DNA from: a bacterium | GTDB lineage: Bacteria; Armatimonadota; Zipacnadia; Zipacnadales; Zipacnadaceae | Reading direction: 5' to 3' | Assembly: GCA_030603495.1 (NCBI GenBank) | Contig: JAUVXR010000004.1 | Span: 1-64,000, forward strand | Length of the DNA stretch: 64,000 nt | Shown here: piece after piece, positions 22,844 through 31,841 of the stretch | Layout of the letters: each line of letters begins with the position of its first letter | Position numbering within the stretch: position 1 is the stretch's first letter | Program-made: the position numbers and the translations under genes | Notes under the pieces: generated by a model | Told to the model about the DNA's origin: nothing | What the model saw: the letters and a program-made list of their open reading frames with translations, nothing else | Database searches by the model: none

Positions 22844-25765
22844 TCAGGGCTCCAAAGTTACACCGTGCCGGGCGCACCACGCCCGGGCGTCGCGCAGAAT
22901 GGTGATGGTCTCATCATGGCAAGCCGGCTCCCCTGATCCGGTCCTGGCCCGTTCCCCGTAGAGATCGAACTCAAACGCGTTCCGTTGCGGGTGCGGGTAC
23001 ACGCGGAACCAGCCGCCGTTTTGGTATTGGTCGAGCTCCCAGACTAGGCCCCTGTTCGTCTGCGGATCGATGACGGCCACCAGGCCGGTGGGACCCCAGC
23101 CGCCGCTCATGCATTCCCAGGAGTTGCGCAGCAGCTTGCTGTGCATCTTTCCCTGGCCGTCGCGATACACCAGGTAGCCGTCGGCGACGTTTCCGCCCAC
23201 CTGGAACACCAGCCGCGTCATGAAGGCATCGGAAGCCGGCTCCGGGCTATCCTGGGTCATACGCGATGACACCTGGAATGACGGGCCGGTGGCAGAGAGC
23301 GTTATCTTCTTAGTGATACTGCGGCCCTTCCAGGTTCCCGTGAGCTTGACCTCGTGGCTGTCCGCCACCTGCACCTCCAGCGGCGCATTGAGAAGCGGGT
23401 ACGTTACATGAGCGGGCTTGTAGCCCGGCCCCTTCCTCATAACCAAGCGGGCGACCTCCAGCCCCGTCTTCAGGTCACGGATGCGCGCCAGTGAACCGGC
23501 CATCTCTGGTAGTACCAGCACTTCAAGCTCGCCGTTGTCGAGGACGAGCACCCTCTGATCGAGCGTGAACTGCTCGCGCGTGAAGGATTTCTCATCCCCG
23601 ATGCTCTGTGCCAAACCCTCAATCCGCGCCAGGAGGGTCTGCGCCTCAGGCGTATTTGCCTGTCTCCGGACATGGCCGTCGCTGATTTCCCACTGGGTGG
23701 TAAGCAGGAACAGCTTCTGTGCCACTACTGCTCGCATGGTCTCGTCAATCTTGCGACGAGCGAACTCGCCGCGGGCCAGTCCCCGCGCCTCGCTTACCAG
23801 CCCCTCCAGCTGCTCAAGCCACTCGCGTTGGCTGCCGGGGTCTTTGGGCGGTGCAGTGACTGCATAGTAATACTCCAGCATCTTGCGACCCGCGGGCCGC
23901 CCGTAGTAGCCCTCGTGGAAGTCGCGCACGACCGCCTCCGCGTCCGCGTCGGGGTTCCACCACAACTTGCTCACCAGGTACATACGCAGATCGTGATACG
24001 GTGCGTCCCGCTTGCCAAATTCAGCAAATACTCCCTTCACTCCGGCTGCCCGCAGCGCCCGGTAGTCCGGCGCAAATATCTTCGTGTCCGTGGACAGACT
24101 GTTCCAGCCCTGCATGTGGTACATCCACGCGTACGGATGCTCGCATTTTTTTGCCCAGTCCTTGAGCATCTCCAGGTAGTATTGCCCAAACGGGCCGGCA
24201 TCAGTAATGCCCGTGCCCCCCATGAAAGTCCACGGCGTGCAGATGAACAGGACGACATTCGGCGCGTAGCTGAGCGTGCGCGGCGGGGTCAGGGTGTAGT
24301 GATAGGCGAGGGTCATGACTTGCCGGTCGGGGTGGGCCTGCGCCACGGCAGCCGCCACTTGATTCACGAAATACACCATGCTGGCCGTGGTGGACCCTTC
24401 TTGAGCGTCGAAGGCGTTGGTGACCGGGTCCTGCGACCAGCCCAGCCCATCCCTCTGGCTGACGTAGACCTTGGGCCAGTCCGGGTTGAGCGTGAGCGCC
24501 TCCACGGTCCCGTCAGCAACAACCTTTATCAGGTCCTGATTGTGGCAGTTGACCTGCCCGGTAAACCAGATGCCATTCTGGTAGGAATACCACTCCGGAT
24601 GCTCGTCAAAGTAGGTCTTGGGTGGAGCGAGCGTGTAGAGGGAATGTGGGCTCAGGTTGAAGTTTGAAGGGTTCTGCCCCCACACCCCGCTTGTGTGCGT
24701 GAACCGCCGGGCCGCGTGGTAGATGTCCCCGCGCGAGACATACGGCCAGCGCACCTCGAAGGCCGGCTCCTCCCGGCGGCTAGGCACGTTGAGTGCCAGC
24801 GTCTTCCCTCTGGGGATAACGATGCGCTCGGCCGAGTACCAACGGTAGCCCAGGTCGCGTTCCAGGTAGTCCATGACGGCGTACAGCACTCCGCGCTCAG
24901 GTGCGCCGGTCAGGACGAGTCGCCCGCCCCGGTTGGCCACAATGAAACCGTCATAGGCCAGACCCTTGGGGTCGGCACCTGCCCTTGCCGCCAACCAGTC
25001 GCCATCAACCACTAGGCAACCCTGGGGCAACGGATCGGTCCTGCCCACCGGCACGATCGGCAACGTCTGGCCAGTGGCCTGTTCGACGTACTGCTTCAGT
25101 ACGCGAGCGGCATTCCACACCAGCGCGCCACAGGTTTCCTCGGCGATCAGGATCCGCGGGCCGCTGGGCGGAATGTCCGCGTACACGATCTCCAGGTAGG
25201 GGGCCTTAGCCGGGTCCGCCGCGCTGGGCCCGGCCAGGCGCATACCCCGACGACCGGGGCCGCCTTGCTCGAGTTGAATAGTAAGCGACTGCCCAGGCCC
25301 CTCGCCGGGCATGAACAGGTAGCCGCCCACCTCTACATCATACCATTCATCCTGGTCGCCCAGGGGTCTTTGAAGCAGCACACGCCGCTCGCGGTACATG
25401 GGGAACGGAGCCGGGCTACGGGCGGACCACTCATCGTTCGGGATGTAGCTCAGGAGCATCCGACACTTGTACTCTGACACAAAGCCCAGATTGTAGGCGT
25501 GGAAGGTAGCGCCGAGGATCGAGGTGCCTGCCAGTTGCTCCGGAATGTCGAACTTGACGTACGCGTAGTGGTCGCCCACGCCAGTGGGGCCCCAGTATCC
25601 GACATAGGCAACACTGCCCGCGACCGTCGCGCTCGGCTCGCCACCGCTCGCCGGGCGCACTACGTCTGCCCAGTCCGACACCGGCAACTTGATTGTCTCG
25701 GCATAGGCTGTCCCAGCCAGTACAGTGCTAATGACCAGTGCCACCAGTATCAGCTTCTTGCTCAT
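22844..25765 (-). CDS. Secreted DUF4838-type protein with N-terminal CBM
   Basis: A 973-aa protein with AGGAGG before the ATG. Signal peptide: KKLILVALVISTVLAGTAYA. Residues 25-190 resemble a DNRLRE/CBM96-type carbohydrate-binding domain (YAYVKFDIPEQLAGTSILGA). Residues 205-310 match an alpha-glucuronidase N-terminal-like domain (LIAEETCGALVWNAARVLKQ). Residues 330-640 carry DUF4838 text (FNLSPHSLYTLAPPKTYFDE, HPEWYSY, LAYHYTLTPPRTLSYAPNVV, LVSKLWWNPDADAEAVVRDF). The last third is beta-rich. DUF4838 proteins are regarded as glycosidase relatives; the substrate is unknown. It has its own consensus promoter. Confidence 0.85.
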   Translation of the reverse strand: MSKKLILVALVISTVLAGTAYAETIKLPVSDWADVVRPASGGEPSATVAGSVAYVGYWGPTGVGDHYAYVKFDIPEQLAGTSILGATFHAYNLGFVSEYKCRMLLSYIPNDEWSARSPAPFPMYRERRVLLQRPLGDQDEWYDVEVGGYLFMPGEGPGQSLTIQLEQGGPGRRGMRLAGPSAADPAKAPYLEIVYADIPPSGPRILIAEETCGALVWNAARVLKQYVEQATGQTLPIVPVGRTDPLPQGCLVVDGDWLAARAGADPKGLAYDGFIVANRGGRLVLTGAPERGVLYAVMDYLERDLGYRWYSAERIVIPRGKTLALNVPSRREEPAFEVRWPYVSRGDIYHAARRFTHTSGVWGQNPSNFNLSPHSLYTLAPPKTYFDEHPEWYSYQNGIWFTGQVNCHNQDLIKVVADGTVEALTLNPDWPKVYVSQRDGLGWSQDPVTNAFDAQEGSTTASMVYFVNQVAAAVAQAHPDRQVMTLAYHYTLTPPRTLSYAPNVVLFICTPWTFMGGTGITDAGPFGQYYLEMLKDWAKKCEHPYAWMYHMQGWNSLSTDTKIFAPDYRALRAAGVKGVFAEFGKRDAPYHDLRMYLVSKLWWNPDADAEAVVRDFHEGYYGRPAGRKMLEYYYAVTAPPKDPGSQREWLEQLEGLVSEARGLARGEFARRKIDETMRAVVAQKLFLLTTQWEISDGHVRRQANTPEAQTLLARIEGLAQSIGDEKSFTREQFTLDQRVLVLDNGELEVLVLPEMAGSLARIRDLKTGLEVARLVMRKGPGYKPAHVTYPLLNAPLEVQVADSHEVKLTGTWKGRSITKKITLSATGPSFQVSSRMTQDSPEPASDAFMTRLVFQVGGNVADGYLVYRDGQGKMHSKLLRNSWECMSGGWGPTGLVAVIDPQTNRGLVWELDQYQNGGWFRVYPHPQRNAFEFDLYGERARTGSGEPACHDETITILRDARAWCARHGVTLEP

Positions 25766-25844
25766 TGTGCCACTGCCTCCTGGACGTCATATTTTGTGTC
25801 TCCGTGGTGTGCCTCTGGGAGACTGTTGCAAAAGATACCTTTTT

Positions 25845-25872
25845 ATTATAGAGGTGGGGGGCTTGCTGTCAA
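25845..25872 (-). promoter_or_regulatory. Consensus sigma70 promoter of the DUF4838 gene
   Basis: On the minus strand, TTGACA (25867-25872), 16 bp, TATAAT (25845-25850): both boxes perfect, about 75 bp upstream of the start codon. Strong constitutive transcription is expected unless repressed. Confidence 0.75.
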
Positions 25873-25985
25873 GGAGCGGTTGTGCTGGAATCATCACGAG
25901 TTCTGGAAACTTCATCGGTTGGCGATTTGAGCAATCCAAGTGGTCGGCGATCTGCCGCCGCAGTGCGCGGCCCTTGACATCACCA

Positions 25986-26360
25986 ATGTTGCGGACTTAC
26001 GCCATCCGGGCAGCAAGCTCTGCCGATGATCGCGGTACCGCATGGAAGATGTTTGTGCAGCTCCAGAAGGACTATCCCTATGAACCGAGGACATATGGGG
26101 CCAAGACGTCATTGTTGCTGGTGGATGGGAAGTACCAGGAAGCCCTGGCAGCAAGCGAGATAGGAGATAGCCTCAGCTCCAGAAAGGAAGCTGCAAGAGC
26201 ATTTACGCGGGCACTTTGCTACTACGGCATGGGGGAGGTAGCCAAGGCACGGCAGGTGGCTGGTCCCCAGCTGTGGCCGACAGTGCTAATGTGGTTTTCG
26301 TCAAGACAGGAGCAAGCTAATCAACTACAGAGTGACCCGGACTCCCCCCGAGAACACTAA
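25986..26360 (+). CDS. TPR-like fragment
   Basis: The frame reads MLRTYAIRAASSADDRGTAW, then KMFVQLQKDYPYEPRTYGAK, then VDGKYQEALAASEIGDS and AFTRALCYYGMGEVAKARQV. The spacing of A, Y and G residues is TPR-like over residues 10-95. No ribosome site precedes the ATG, and the open frame begins inside the promoter region of the divergent DUF4838 gene. It could be the tail of a lost TPR protein. Confidence 0.4.
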   Translation: MLRTYAIRAASSADDRGTAWKMFVQLQKDYPYEPRTYGAKTSLLLVDGKYQEALAASEIGDSLSSRKEAARAFTRALCYYGMGEVAKARQVAGPQLWPTVLMWFSSRQEQANQLQSDPDSPREH

Positions 26361-26422
26361 ACTATCGTCCAGGTATTGCACCGCCTCGGAGCCTTGTTGG
26401 GTGGCGCAGGCCGGCAGCTACT

Positions 26423-27211
26423 CTAGCCAGTGGCAGGCGGCGTTTCGGCGGATTTGAGCCCCTCGGTGAGCGACAGCAAAGCGTTGATGACGAGCACGCC
26501 GATGACGACCGCGCTGATTATTATCATAGTGCCGCCTGCGCTCTTGATGTCTTCGTCCGCACTGAATCTCAGCGCTATGCCGACTATTAGCCCCAAAGGC
26601 GGGCAGAAGAACGCCGTGAGCAATAACCCCCAGTAGGTACACACAGCCAGCGAGAGGATTGTTGGCCTTGCGCCCTCGCTGACCTCGCGTATCGCTCGCC
26701 CAGCACCGATAGCCCGCTGGATAAGTCCGACGAAGGCCAGACAGCCAGCCAGGCCCACACCGGTGGCCACCAGAGCAATGACGCGCTGGTCTCCGAATGC
26801 CGTGGCCGTACGCAGGTCAGCCAGGCTGAGCGTCTGAATCTCAGCCAGACCTACGGCGTGTAGCCGAAGTATGCCCAGGATCAGGGAAGCCAACGCGGGA
26901 AGCGCCACTATCCCGGCGGTGACGTAACAGCTCAGGCGCTCGTGGGTCAGTCGTTCGGCCTCCTGCTGGTCGAAGACCCGCAGCCGAGTCTCATCAGCAC
27001 TTTCGTTGGCATTAGCAACTCCAGCCCGAGCTCCGCCCGCCCGACCGCCACCAGCCACCTCGGCCGCGCGGCGCGCTGCTACCGAATCCTCCTGCAGGTC
27101 TTTCTTCTTCTCCAGTTCGGCCTGAATGAGGTCAGCGCCACAACTCATACAGACCGTGTCGCGGAGCTGTATCGGCTCATTACACTTCGGACACCTGGTG
27201 ACTATCTTCAT
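26423..27211 (-). CDS. Zinc-ribbon membrane protein
   Basis: A 262-aa protein. An N-terminal zinc ribbon (CPKCNEPIQLRDTVCMSCGA) is followed by a charged Gly/Ala/Arg linker (residues 30-95) and four hydrophobic segments: ALPALASLILGIL, VIALVATGVGLAGCLAFVGL, LAVCTYWGLLLTAFFCPPLG, IIISAVVIGVLVINALL. The ribbon would face the cytoplasm. Unknown role; no family is named. It lies 119 bp downstream of nothing co-directional; the transglycosylase gene is upstream on the same strand. Confidence 0.75.
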   Translation of the reverse strand: MKIVTRCPKCNEPIQLRDTVCMSCGADLIQAELEKKKDLQEDSVAARRAAEVAGGGRAGGARAGVANANESADETRLRVFDQQEAERLTHERLSCYVTAGIVALPALASLILGILRLHAVGLAEIQTLSLADLRTATAFGDQRVIALVATGVGLAGCLAFVGLIQRAIGAGRAIREVSEGARPTILSLAVCTYWGLLLTAFFCPPLGLIVGIALRFSADEDIKSAGGTMIIISAVVIGVLVINALLSLTEGLKSAETPPATG

Positions 27212-27330
27212 AGTAATGACTCCTTGGCCACACTGGCAGCCCGCAACTCAGCCGCCGCAACACCAAGGGGCAAATAGCACCGCCCAGAAGAGGGACAATC
27301 CCTGCGCTGCCCGGCGGCTGGGCTATCCAT

Positions 27331-28410
27331 CTACGGATAACCCGCCTTGTACAAATCGTAGAACTGCTGGGTGACTTTGACGATGTAGCGACGCGTCTCA
27401 GAGAATGGCGGCACGCCACCGTACTTTTTTACCGCATTCGGACCAGCGTTGTAACAAGCCAGCGCCAGCGCACATTGCTCGTAGTTGGATTTGTCCTGAT
27501 ACTCTCTCAGGTACTTGGACAGGTACTGAACGCCGCCACGGATATTCTCCGGGAAGTAAAAGGAATCCTCAACGCCCAGGCCTCGCGCTGTGCCCGGCAT
27601 GAGCTGCATCAGGCCCTGCGCGCCGGCATGGGATACGCAGTACGGGTCGAAACTCGACTCAGCCAGAATAACACTGAAAATCAGGCGGTGATCCACACCG
27701 AAGTCTCGCGAATGATACAGCACCCAGCGGACGATCAGCTCCCGGTCGCTCTCCGATAGCCTGGGGTTGTGCCGGCCAATCCATTCCTGCCAGACTGCTA
27801 TCTTCTCCGGATTGTATAAGTCAGTCGCCGCCGCAGGCAGGGGCGGGTGGCCCCGATCGGCAGGCGGTCCCGGCGCGGCCGGCTCTCCGGAGTTGCTTTC
27901 TGCCAGGCCGGAGTCCTCCCGGGGCTGTGCCTCGTCCTCAGAGATGGCGGCAAGCAGGTCCTGTTCCGGAATAATGTGCTCGACCACGAAGTGCCCCGAC
28001 CTTTGGGGGTCGTCACAAAGCCGCGCCAGCGCGGCTACCCTTTGCCCTACCCTGAACATCTCGGGGGCCTGGGCGTAGTCCAGCGGTATGGTCACGCCAA
28101 GCTCGGTCTGCAGCAGCAGGCAAGTAGGCGAGGAATCTGCGGCGCTGGGCTCGGGGGTAATGATGGCGACTATTTCGCCGCGCAGTTCCAGCACTATCCC
28201 GCGGAAGGTAGGGTCGGGGCTGGCCAAAGCATGGGGCGGAACATCAGTGGCGGCGTCGAGTTCCTGCCGGGCCGCCAGGTAACGAGCCACTGGTGAGTCT
28301 GGTTCGGGGCTGGCAGCAAACGCCCCACCAGGCGCAAACGCGGCCAGAGCTACCAGTAGCAACGGCAGCCACCGGACAGCTAGGTTGTCGGGCCAGCCCG
28401 CCATCCTCAT
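27331..28410 (-). CDS. Lytic murein transglycosylase (SLT domain)
   Basis: A 359-aa protein that cuts the glycan strands of peptidoglycan. Signal peptide: WLPLLLVALAAFAPGGAFA. Residues 45-200 are a little-known beta-rich domain with Pro-rich linker (PAAPGPPADRGHPPLPAA). The C-terminal SLT domain has the catalytic Glu in ILAESSFDPYC, then GAQGLMQLMPGTA, ALACYNAGPNAVKKYGG and ETRRYIVKVTQQF. The start at ATG 28410 sits 10 bp after a TATAAT box, so the transcript is almost leaderless. Confidence 0.9.
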   Translation of the reverse strand: MRMAGWPDNLAVRWLPLLLVALAAFAPGGAFAASPEPDSPVARYLAARQELDAATDVPPHALASPDPTFRGIVLELRGEIVAIITPEPSAADSSPTCLLLQTELGVTIPLDYAQAPEMFRVGQRVAALARLCDDPQRSGHFVVEHIIPEQDLLAAISEDEAQPREDSGLAESNSGEPAAPGPPADRGHPPLPAAATDLYNPEKIAVWQEWIGRHNPRLSESDRELIVRWVLYHSRDFGVDHRLIFSVILAESSFDPYCVSHAGAQGLMQLMPGTARGLGVEDSFYFPENIRGGVQYLSKYLREYQDKSNYEQCALALACYNAGPNAVKKYGGVPPFSETRRYIVKVTQQFYDLYKAGYP

Positions 28411-28420
28411 AGCTTAACCT

Positions 28421-28450
28421 ATTATACCCCCTGCACCGGGGCCTATACAA
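28421..28450 (-). promoter_or_regulatory. Promoter of the transglycosylase gene
   Basis: Minus strand: TTGTAT (28445-28450), 18 bp, perfect TATAAT (28421-28426), ending 10 bp before the ATG. Expected leader of about 4 nt. Confidence 0.55.
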
Positions 28451-28755
28451 CACATCCCATAGCCGCTCGCACAAAAAAATGGTACCCCTTAGTGGACTCA
28501 TTTCGAACTCAGGCGGTGTCACCGTCTAGCGATGTGCGGACTTCATGCACACTTGCCAGTCAGATATTGCTATGAGGCCGAAGCACGACCTGCCTGGCCG
28601 GGGCTGTTCGCCTGACCTCGTCTCCCTCTATCCGTCCAGATGTTACAGATACCAACATTATTCCTGGACTCGTTCTTGGGTACAAGGTCCGGGCATGAGT
28701 CGGGCGTCCGACTGTATAGTACCAGAGATAGGAGAATAACTAGGAAGGGATAAGC

Positions 28756-28905
28756 ATGGACGCCGACGCGTACAATCTAATGGAAATATTCGCCTATCAT
28801 CGGCAACTGAGGACTGCGTTATCTCGACAGCCTCGTGTGGGGGGGGAAGAGCCAGGGGGCCGCCTTCTCTCAAAGGAAGAACAGGCCCCCCGGTTAAGGT
28901 GTTGA
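28756..28905 (+). CDS. Small protein, 49 aa
   Basis: AAGGGAT lies before the ATG at 28756; the frame gives MDADAYNLMEIFAYHRQLRT and then ALSRQPRVGGEEPGGR, ending at TGA 28903-28905. A TATAGT box at 28715-28720 could serve as -10. Unknown; helical N-terminus. It runs toward the end of the minus CARDB gene. It is short enough to be a chance ORF. The 345 bp before it (28411-28755) hold the divergent transglycosylase promoter and nothing else recognised. Confidence 0.4.
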   Translation: MDADAYNLMEIFAYHRQLRTALSRQPRVGGEEPGGRLLSKEEQAPRLRC

Positions 28906-28918
28906 TCAGCGATCCGTA

Positions 28919-30616
28919 CTACTTGGGCGCCAGCGCGAAGGCGCGCACATGGTGAGCATCCAGTCCATTGAGCCGGTGGTGCCAGCCATTGGTCGCTTTG
29001 GCGTAGACGTGCAAATTGGCCGAGAACGCCGCCTTCTCAGGACACTTTGACCCCAACAGTTGGGTCCGCAGGAATTTGTGTTGGAAGTGCCCGTGTCCGT
29101 CTCCGGTGTAAACTCCGGCCGTCCCAGCGGCGACTTCCCCGTTGGCAGTGGAAGCGGTCTGGATGCCGCGCACTATGCGGAACCTGAACACTGCGCGGTT
29201 GTCCGGGTGCGTTGCGAAGAATGAAATCCGCACCTTTGCTGCATTGTCCGATGCCGCTATGGCTGGATCATACAGCAGGAATCCGCATTCGTCGGTCACG
29301 GTTGTCGTGCCGATCGCTGGCGGATCGACGAACGCCCCACACGCGCGGTTGTCCACGTGCACGGGGAAGGCAAAGCCACCGTCAGGGGTAGGAGAACCCA
29401 CCGCGGTGGTGATCGTGCCATCGCCCAAGGTCCCTGTGGGAACCAGGAAGCGGAAGCTCGCGGCTGACGGCATCACCTTGTTGCCATAGGGGTTGAAGAC
29501 CTCTAGTTTCATCTCATGCTTGCCATTCACCAGAGCTCGTGAATCCAAGAAGCCGCTGTAGATGTCGCCAAACCAGTCGCTGGTCGGCCACGATGTGATT
29601 GCACCCGGGATGGTCGGCGCATTGTGCGGCTTGAACTCGTACAGGCTCATACCGTTGATGCTGTGCGGGCCAAGGGTGTACACGGGGAAACTAACCACGG
29701 CTCCTACCTTCTTGCTGTAGTGCACGCCCACTGGCGCGGTGAATTCCTCCCAGACCGGCGTTCCGACGCGCCTATGTGTCCACCGATAGTAGGCGATGGC
29801 AGCGTTGGGAAGCCGACTGTCATATCCATGCCGCAGCCCCAGACGCGAGCCGAAGGGCGCATTGACCATGTTCCGCCCGCTTAGGGTGTCTACGTAGTCG
29901 GTCAATCCGGTGTTCTTGATATTGTTGATGGTTGTGTTACCTACCGCATAGGGCATCACCCACATATCAACACCCTGCGGAACTCGTGTGCCTGGGCCCT
30001 CCGGCACCCCGATGCGAATCCTGTAGTACGCGACGTTGTTGTTCTCTTTGGATTCCGCCACGTTCTCGCCTGCGTCCACGACAGCGGCGAGATAGTATAT
30101 GCCCGGCGGGGTTCGCGCCGGTATGTGCGTACTGAGGGTGTAGGTGGTTTGCTTGCCGGCCGCAATTGTCCAGGTGTTGCTTATCCTGGCGCCAAGCATC
30201 AACATATCTTCGACGAAGTCATCTTCAGTCAGCCCGGCATAGACAGGCTGCGTGGCCCACTCCACAGGTATGACAGTATCCTCTGACAGCACGATGTCCA
30301 CCATATACGCCTTGTCTGCACTTGTGTCCTTGGTTCCTGGGGCCTTGGCATTGCCCTTGTTGTAGGCGGTTATCTTCAGGTTTATGTCTTCTCCCTGGAT
30401 TGCCCGGGACGGGCCACTGACTGCGACCTGCAGGTCAGGAGCGAGCCGCAGCATGAACCCGGGTAGTCTGAGAAGAACCGGGGTCGGCTTTACCATCACG
30501 GGCACCCGGGGCAACCGCACTTGGGCCACTGCTACGGCCAGCATGCAGCAACAGAGGCCTACGGCGACTATGAAAATCCCTCCACCAGGTACTCTCTTGC
30601 GTAGTCTTCGCAGCAT
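28919..30616 (-). CDS. Secreted CARDB-domain protein
   Basis: A 565-aa protein. The frame begins GTG ATG CAA ATG; the third codon set (ATG 30616) is chosen because GAGGTG then lies six bases upstream. Signal peptide: GGGIFIVAVGLCCCMLAVAVAQ. Residues 60-200 are a CARDB-type beta-sandwich (DLQVAVSGPSRAIQGEDINL, then AGENVAESKENNNVAYYRIR), an adhesion fold. Residues 210-565 are further beta-rich sequence without a named family, ending in repeated His (GDGHGHFQHKF). Cell-surface or exported. Confidence 0.8.
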   Translation of the reverse strand: MLRRLRKRVPGGGIFIVAVGLCCCMLAVAVAQVRLPRVPVMVKPTPVLLRLPGFMLRLAPDLQVAVSGPSRAIQGEDINLKITAYNKGNAKAPGTKDTSADKAYMVDIVLSEDTVIPVEWATQPVYAGLTEDDFVEDMLMLGARISNTWTIAAGKQTTYTLSTHIPARTPPGIYYLAAVVDAGENVAESKENNNVAYYRIRIGVPEGPGTRVPQGVDMWVMPYAVGNTTINNIKNTGLTDYVDTLSGRNMVNAPFGSRLGLRHGYDSRLPNAAIAYYRWTHRRVGTPVWEEFTAPVGVHYSKKVGAVVSFPVYTLGPHSINGMSLYEFKPHNAPTIPGAITSWPTSDWFGDIYSGFLDSRALVNGKHEMKLEVFNPYGNKVMPSAASFRFLVPTGTLGDGTITTAVGSPTPDGGFAFPVHVDNRACGAFVDPPAIGTTTVTDECGFLLYDPAIAASDNAAKVRISFFATHPDNRAVFRFRIVRGIQTASTANGEVAAGTAGVYTGDGHGHFQHKFLRTQLLGSKCPEKAAFSANLHVYAKATNGWHHRLNGLDAHHVRAFALAPK

Positions 30617-30960
30617 TTGCATCACCTCTTCCTTCCTTGATTATGCCTCATCAGACCAAATTGGCGAACCCAGTGGGACATCCATGCCTCTGCCAGCTCG
30701 ACCCTGGAGGCGAGCCGCTTCGCACCCCAAGAGGACGCCCTCGCTTGGCCTACGGCCCAGGGATAAGCGTGCTCGGCCCCGCCAGCGGCCTCAGTAACAG
30801 TGGCCCAGTATTGTATTCCTCCAAGCTACGCCGGACCCGCTTATCAGACGTTCGCTTCGCCACCCGCAACAGCTCCACAGGTCCCAACTGTTGGCGCCGG
30901 GGGCCCCCCTGTGGTTGACTCTCGAGCTTCTTCAGTACGTCCCGGTGGGCGGCACAACGG
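30617..30960. other. Intergenic stretch, 344 bp
   Basis: It holds the upstream region of the CARDB gene. One plus-strand frame (30767 onward) is open and Pro-rich (QYCIPPSYAGPAYQTFASPP) but has no start or ribosome site. I see no gene. Confidence 0.4.
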
Positions 30961-31404
30961 CTACTGTTCGTCTTGGTCGACCGGGATGGTAAGCTTCACT
31001 CGCGGTCCCGCCTTGAACACTACTCCTGCCGGCCACATCGGCTCGGGGACTTCCTTGAGCGCGGGGATGCACTGTTCATAGGGAACCTTCCAGGAATTCT
31101 CACCTGCCCGGCCGTATGCAGTGCCTTCAAACACGTATACTGGCTGCAGGAACTCCTGCGACTGCACCGCCGATTTGCTGAAGTAAGCCACCGATTTGTC
31201 CGCAATGACAATGCGGCCGGGTATAGTGAGGGTCAGGGTCGTAAGCGCCCCGCTTGCCTACCAAGGTTGCACGTCGTCAAACCCTTTTGGGACATGAGGG
31301 GACTTCACAACAAGGTGTACTCTGGCCCCCCGCCCCGATTCGTTCACCTCCTTTACTGGATAGCGTAGGGCTATACTAACATCTTCGTTACTGACCTTCG
31401 CCGT
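30961..31404 (-). pseudogene. Decayed gene: ACG in place of start codon, internal TAG
   Basis: One frame runs from 31404 to TAG 30961-30963, broken only by TAG at 31258-31260. It reads TAKVSNEDVSIALRYPVKEV, continues to HVPKGFDDVQPW, the TAG, then ASGALTTLTLTIPGRIVIAD and KSVAYFSKSAVQSQEFLQPV. A strong AAAGGAGG (31409-31416) is five bases before an ACG at the place where ATG should be. So the gene has lost its start and gained an amber stop. The content is a beta-rich protein of unknown family. Confidence 0.55.
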
Positions 31405-31424
31405 TGGACCTCCTTTCTCCTGCT

Positions 31425-31664
31425 CAGAACTTGACGGGATCGGTCGTGGTAGCTGTTGACCAGGCGTGCGTTGGTAAGCTGTTTCCATGTATGCCACCAG
31501 TTGTCATGACTGAGCTGCCCCCATTAGTAGTACCAGTTGTTATGTTGCCGTCCGCGCGCCAGACAGCGCGAATGATGAGACGTAGAGTACTGTTCGCCGC
31601 AAACGCGGGAAACTCCTTCTTGTTGGCACTTCCTGATGGCTCAACGCTACGGGGGCTACAGACT
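31425..31664 (-). pseudogene. Upstream gene remnant of the decayed operon
   Basis: The minus frame reads EPSGSANKKEFPAFAANSTL, RLIIRAVWRADGNITTG and ends HAWSTATTTDPVKF before TGA 31425-31427, nine bases before the ribosome site of the next remnant. The spacing is that of an operon. No start is left; the frame is closed by TGA at 31665-31667. Confidence 0.4.
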
Positions 31665-31841
31665 CAGCTTGATATTGGCTGACACTCCCACACCGCCGAC
31701 GCCACATACACTTCGGGGGTACGCTTTCCTATCCTCGGACGCGGACGATGTTCGACGAACGCCAGCAACTCCTATCCTTTGTCGACCTCGTGCCCAAATA
31801 GGGCGCCACCCTACACTCCTGCGAAAGCTTCCAAAGGTCAG

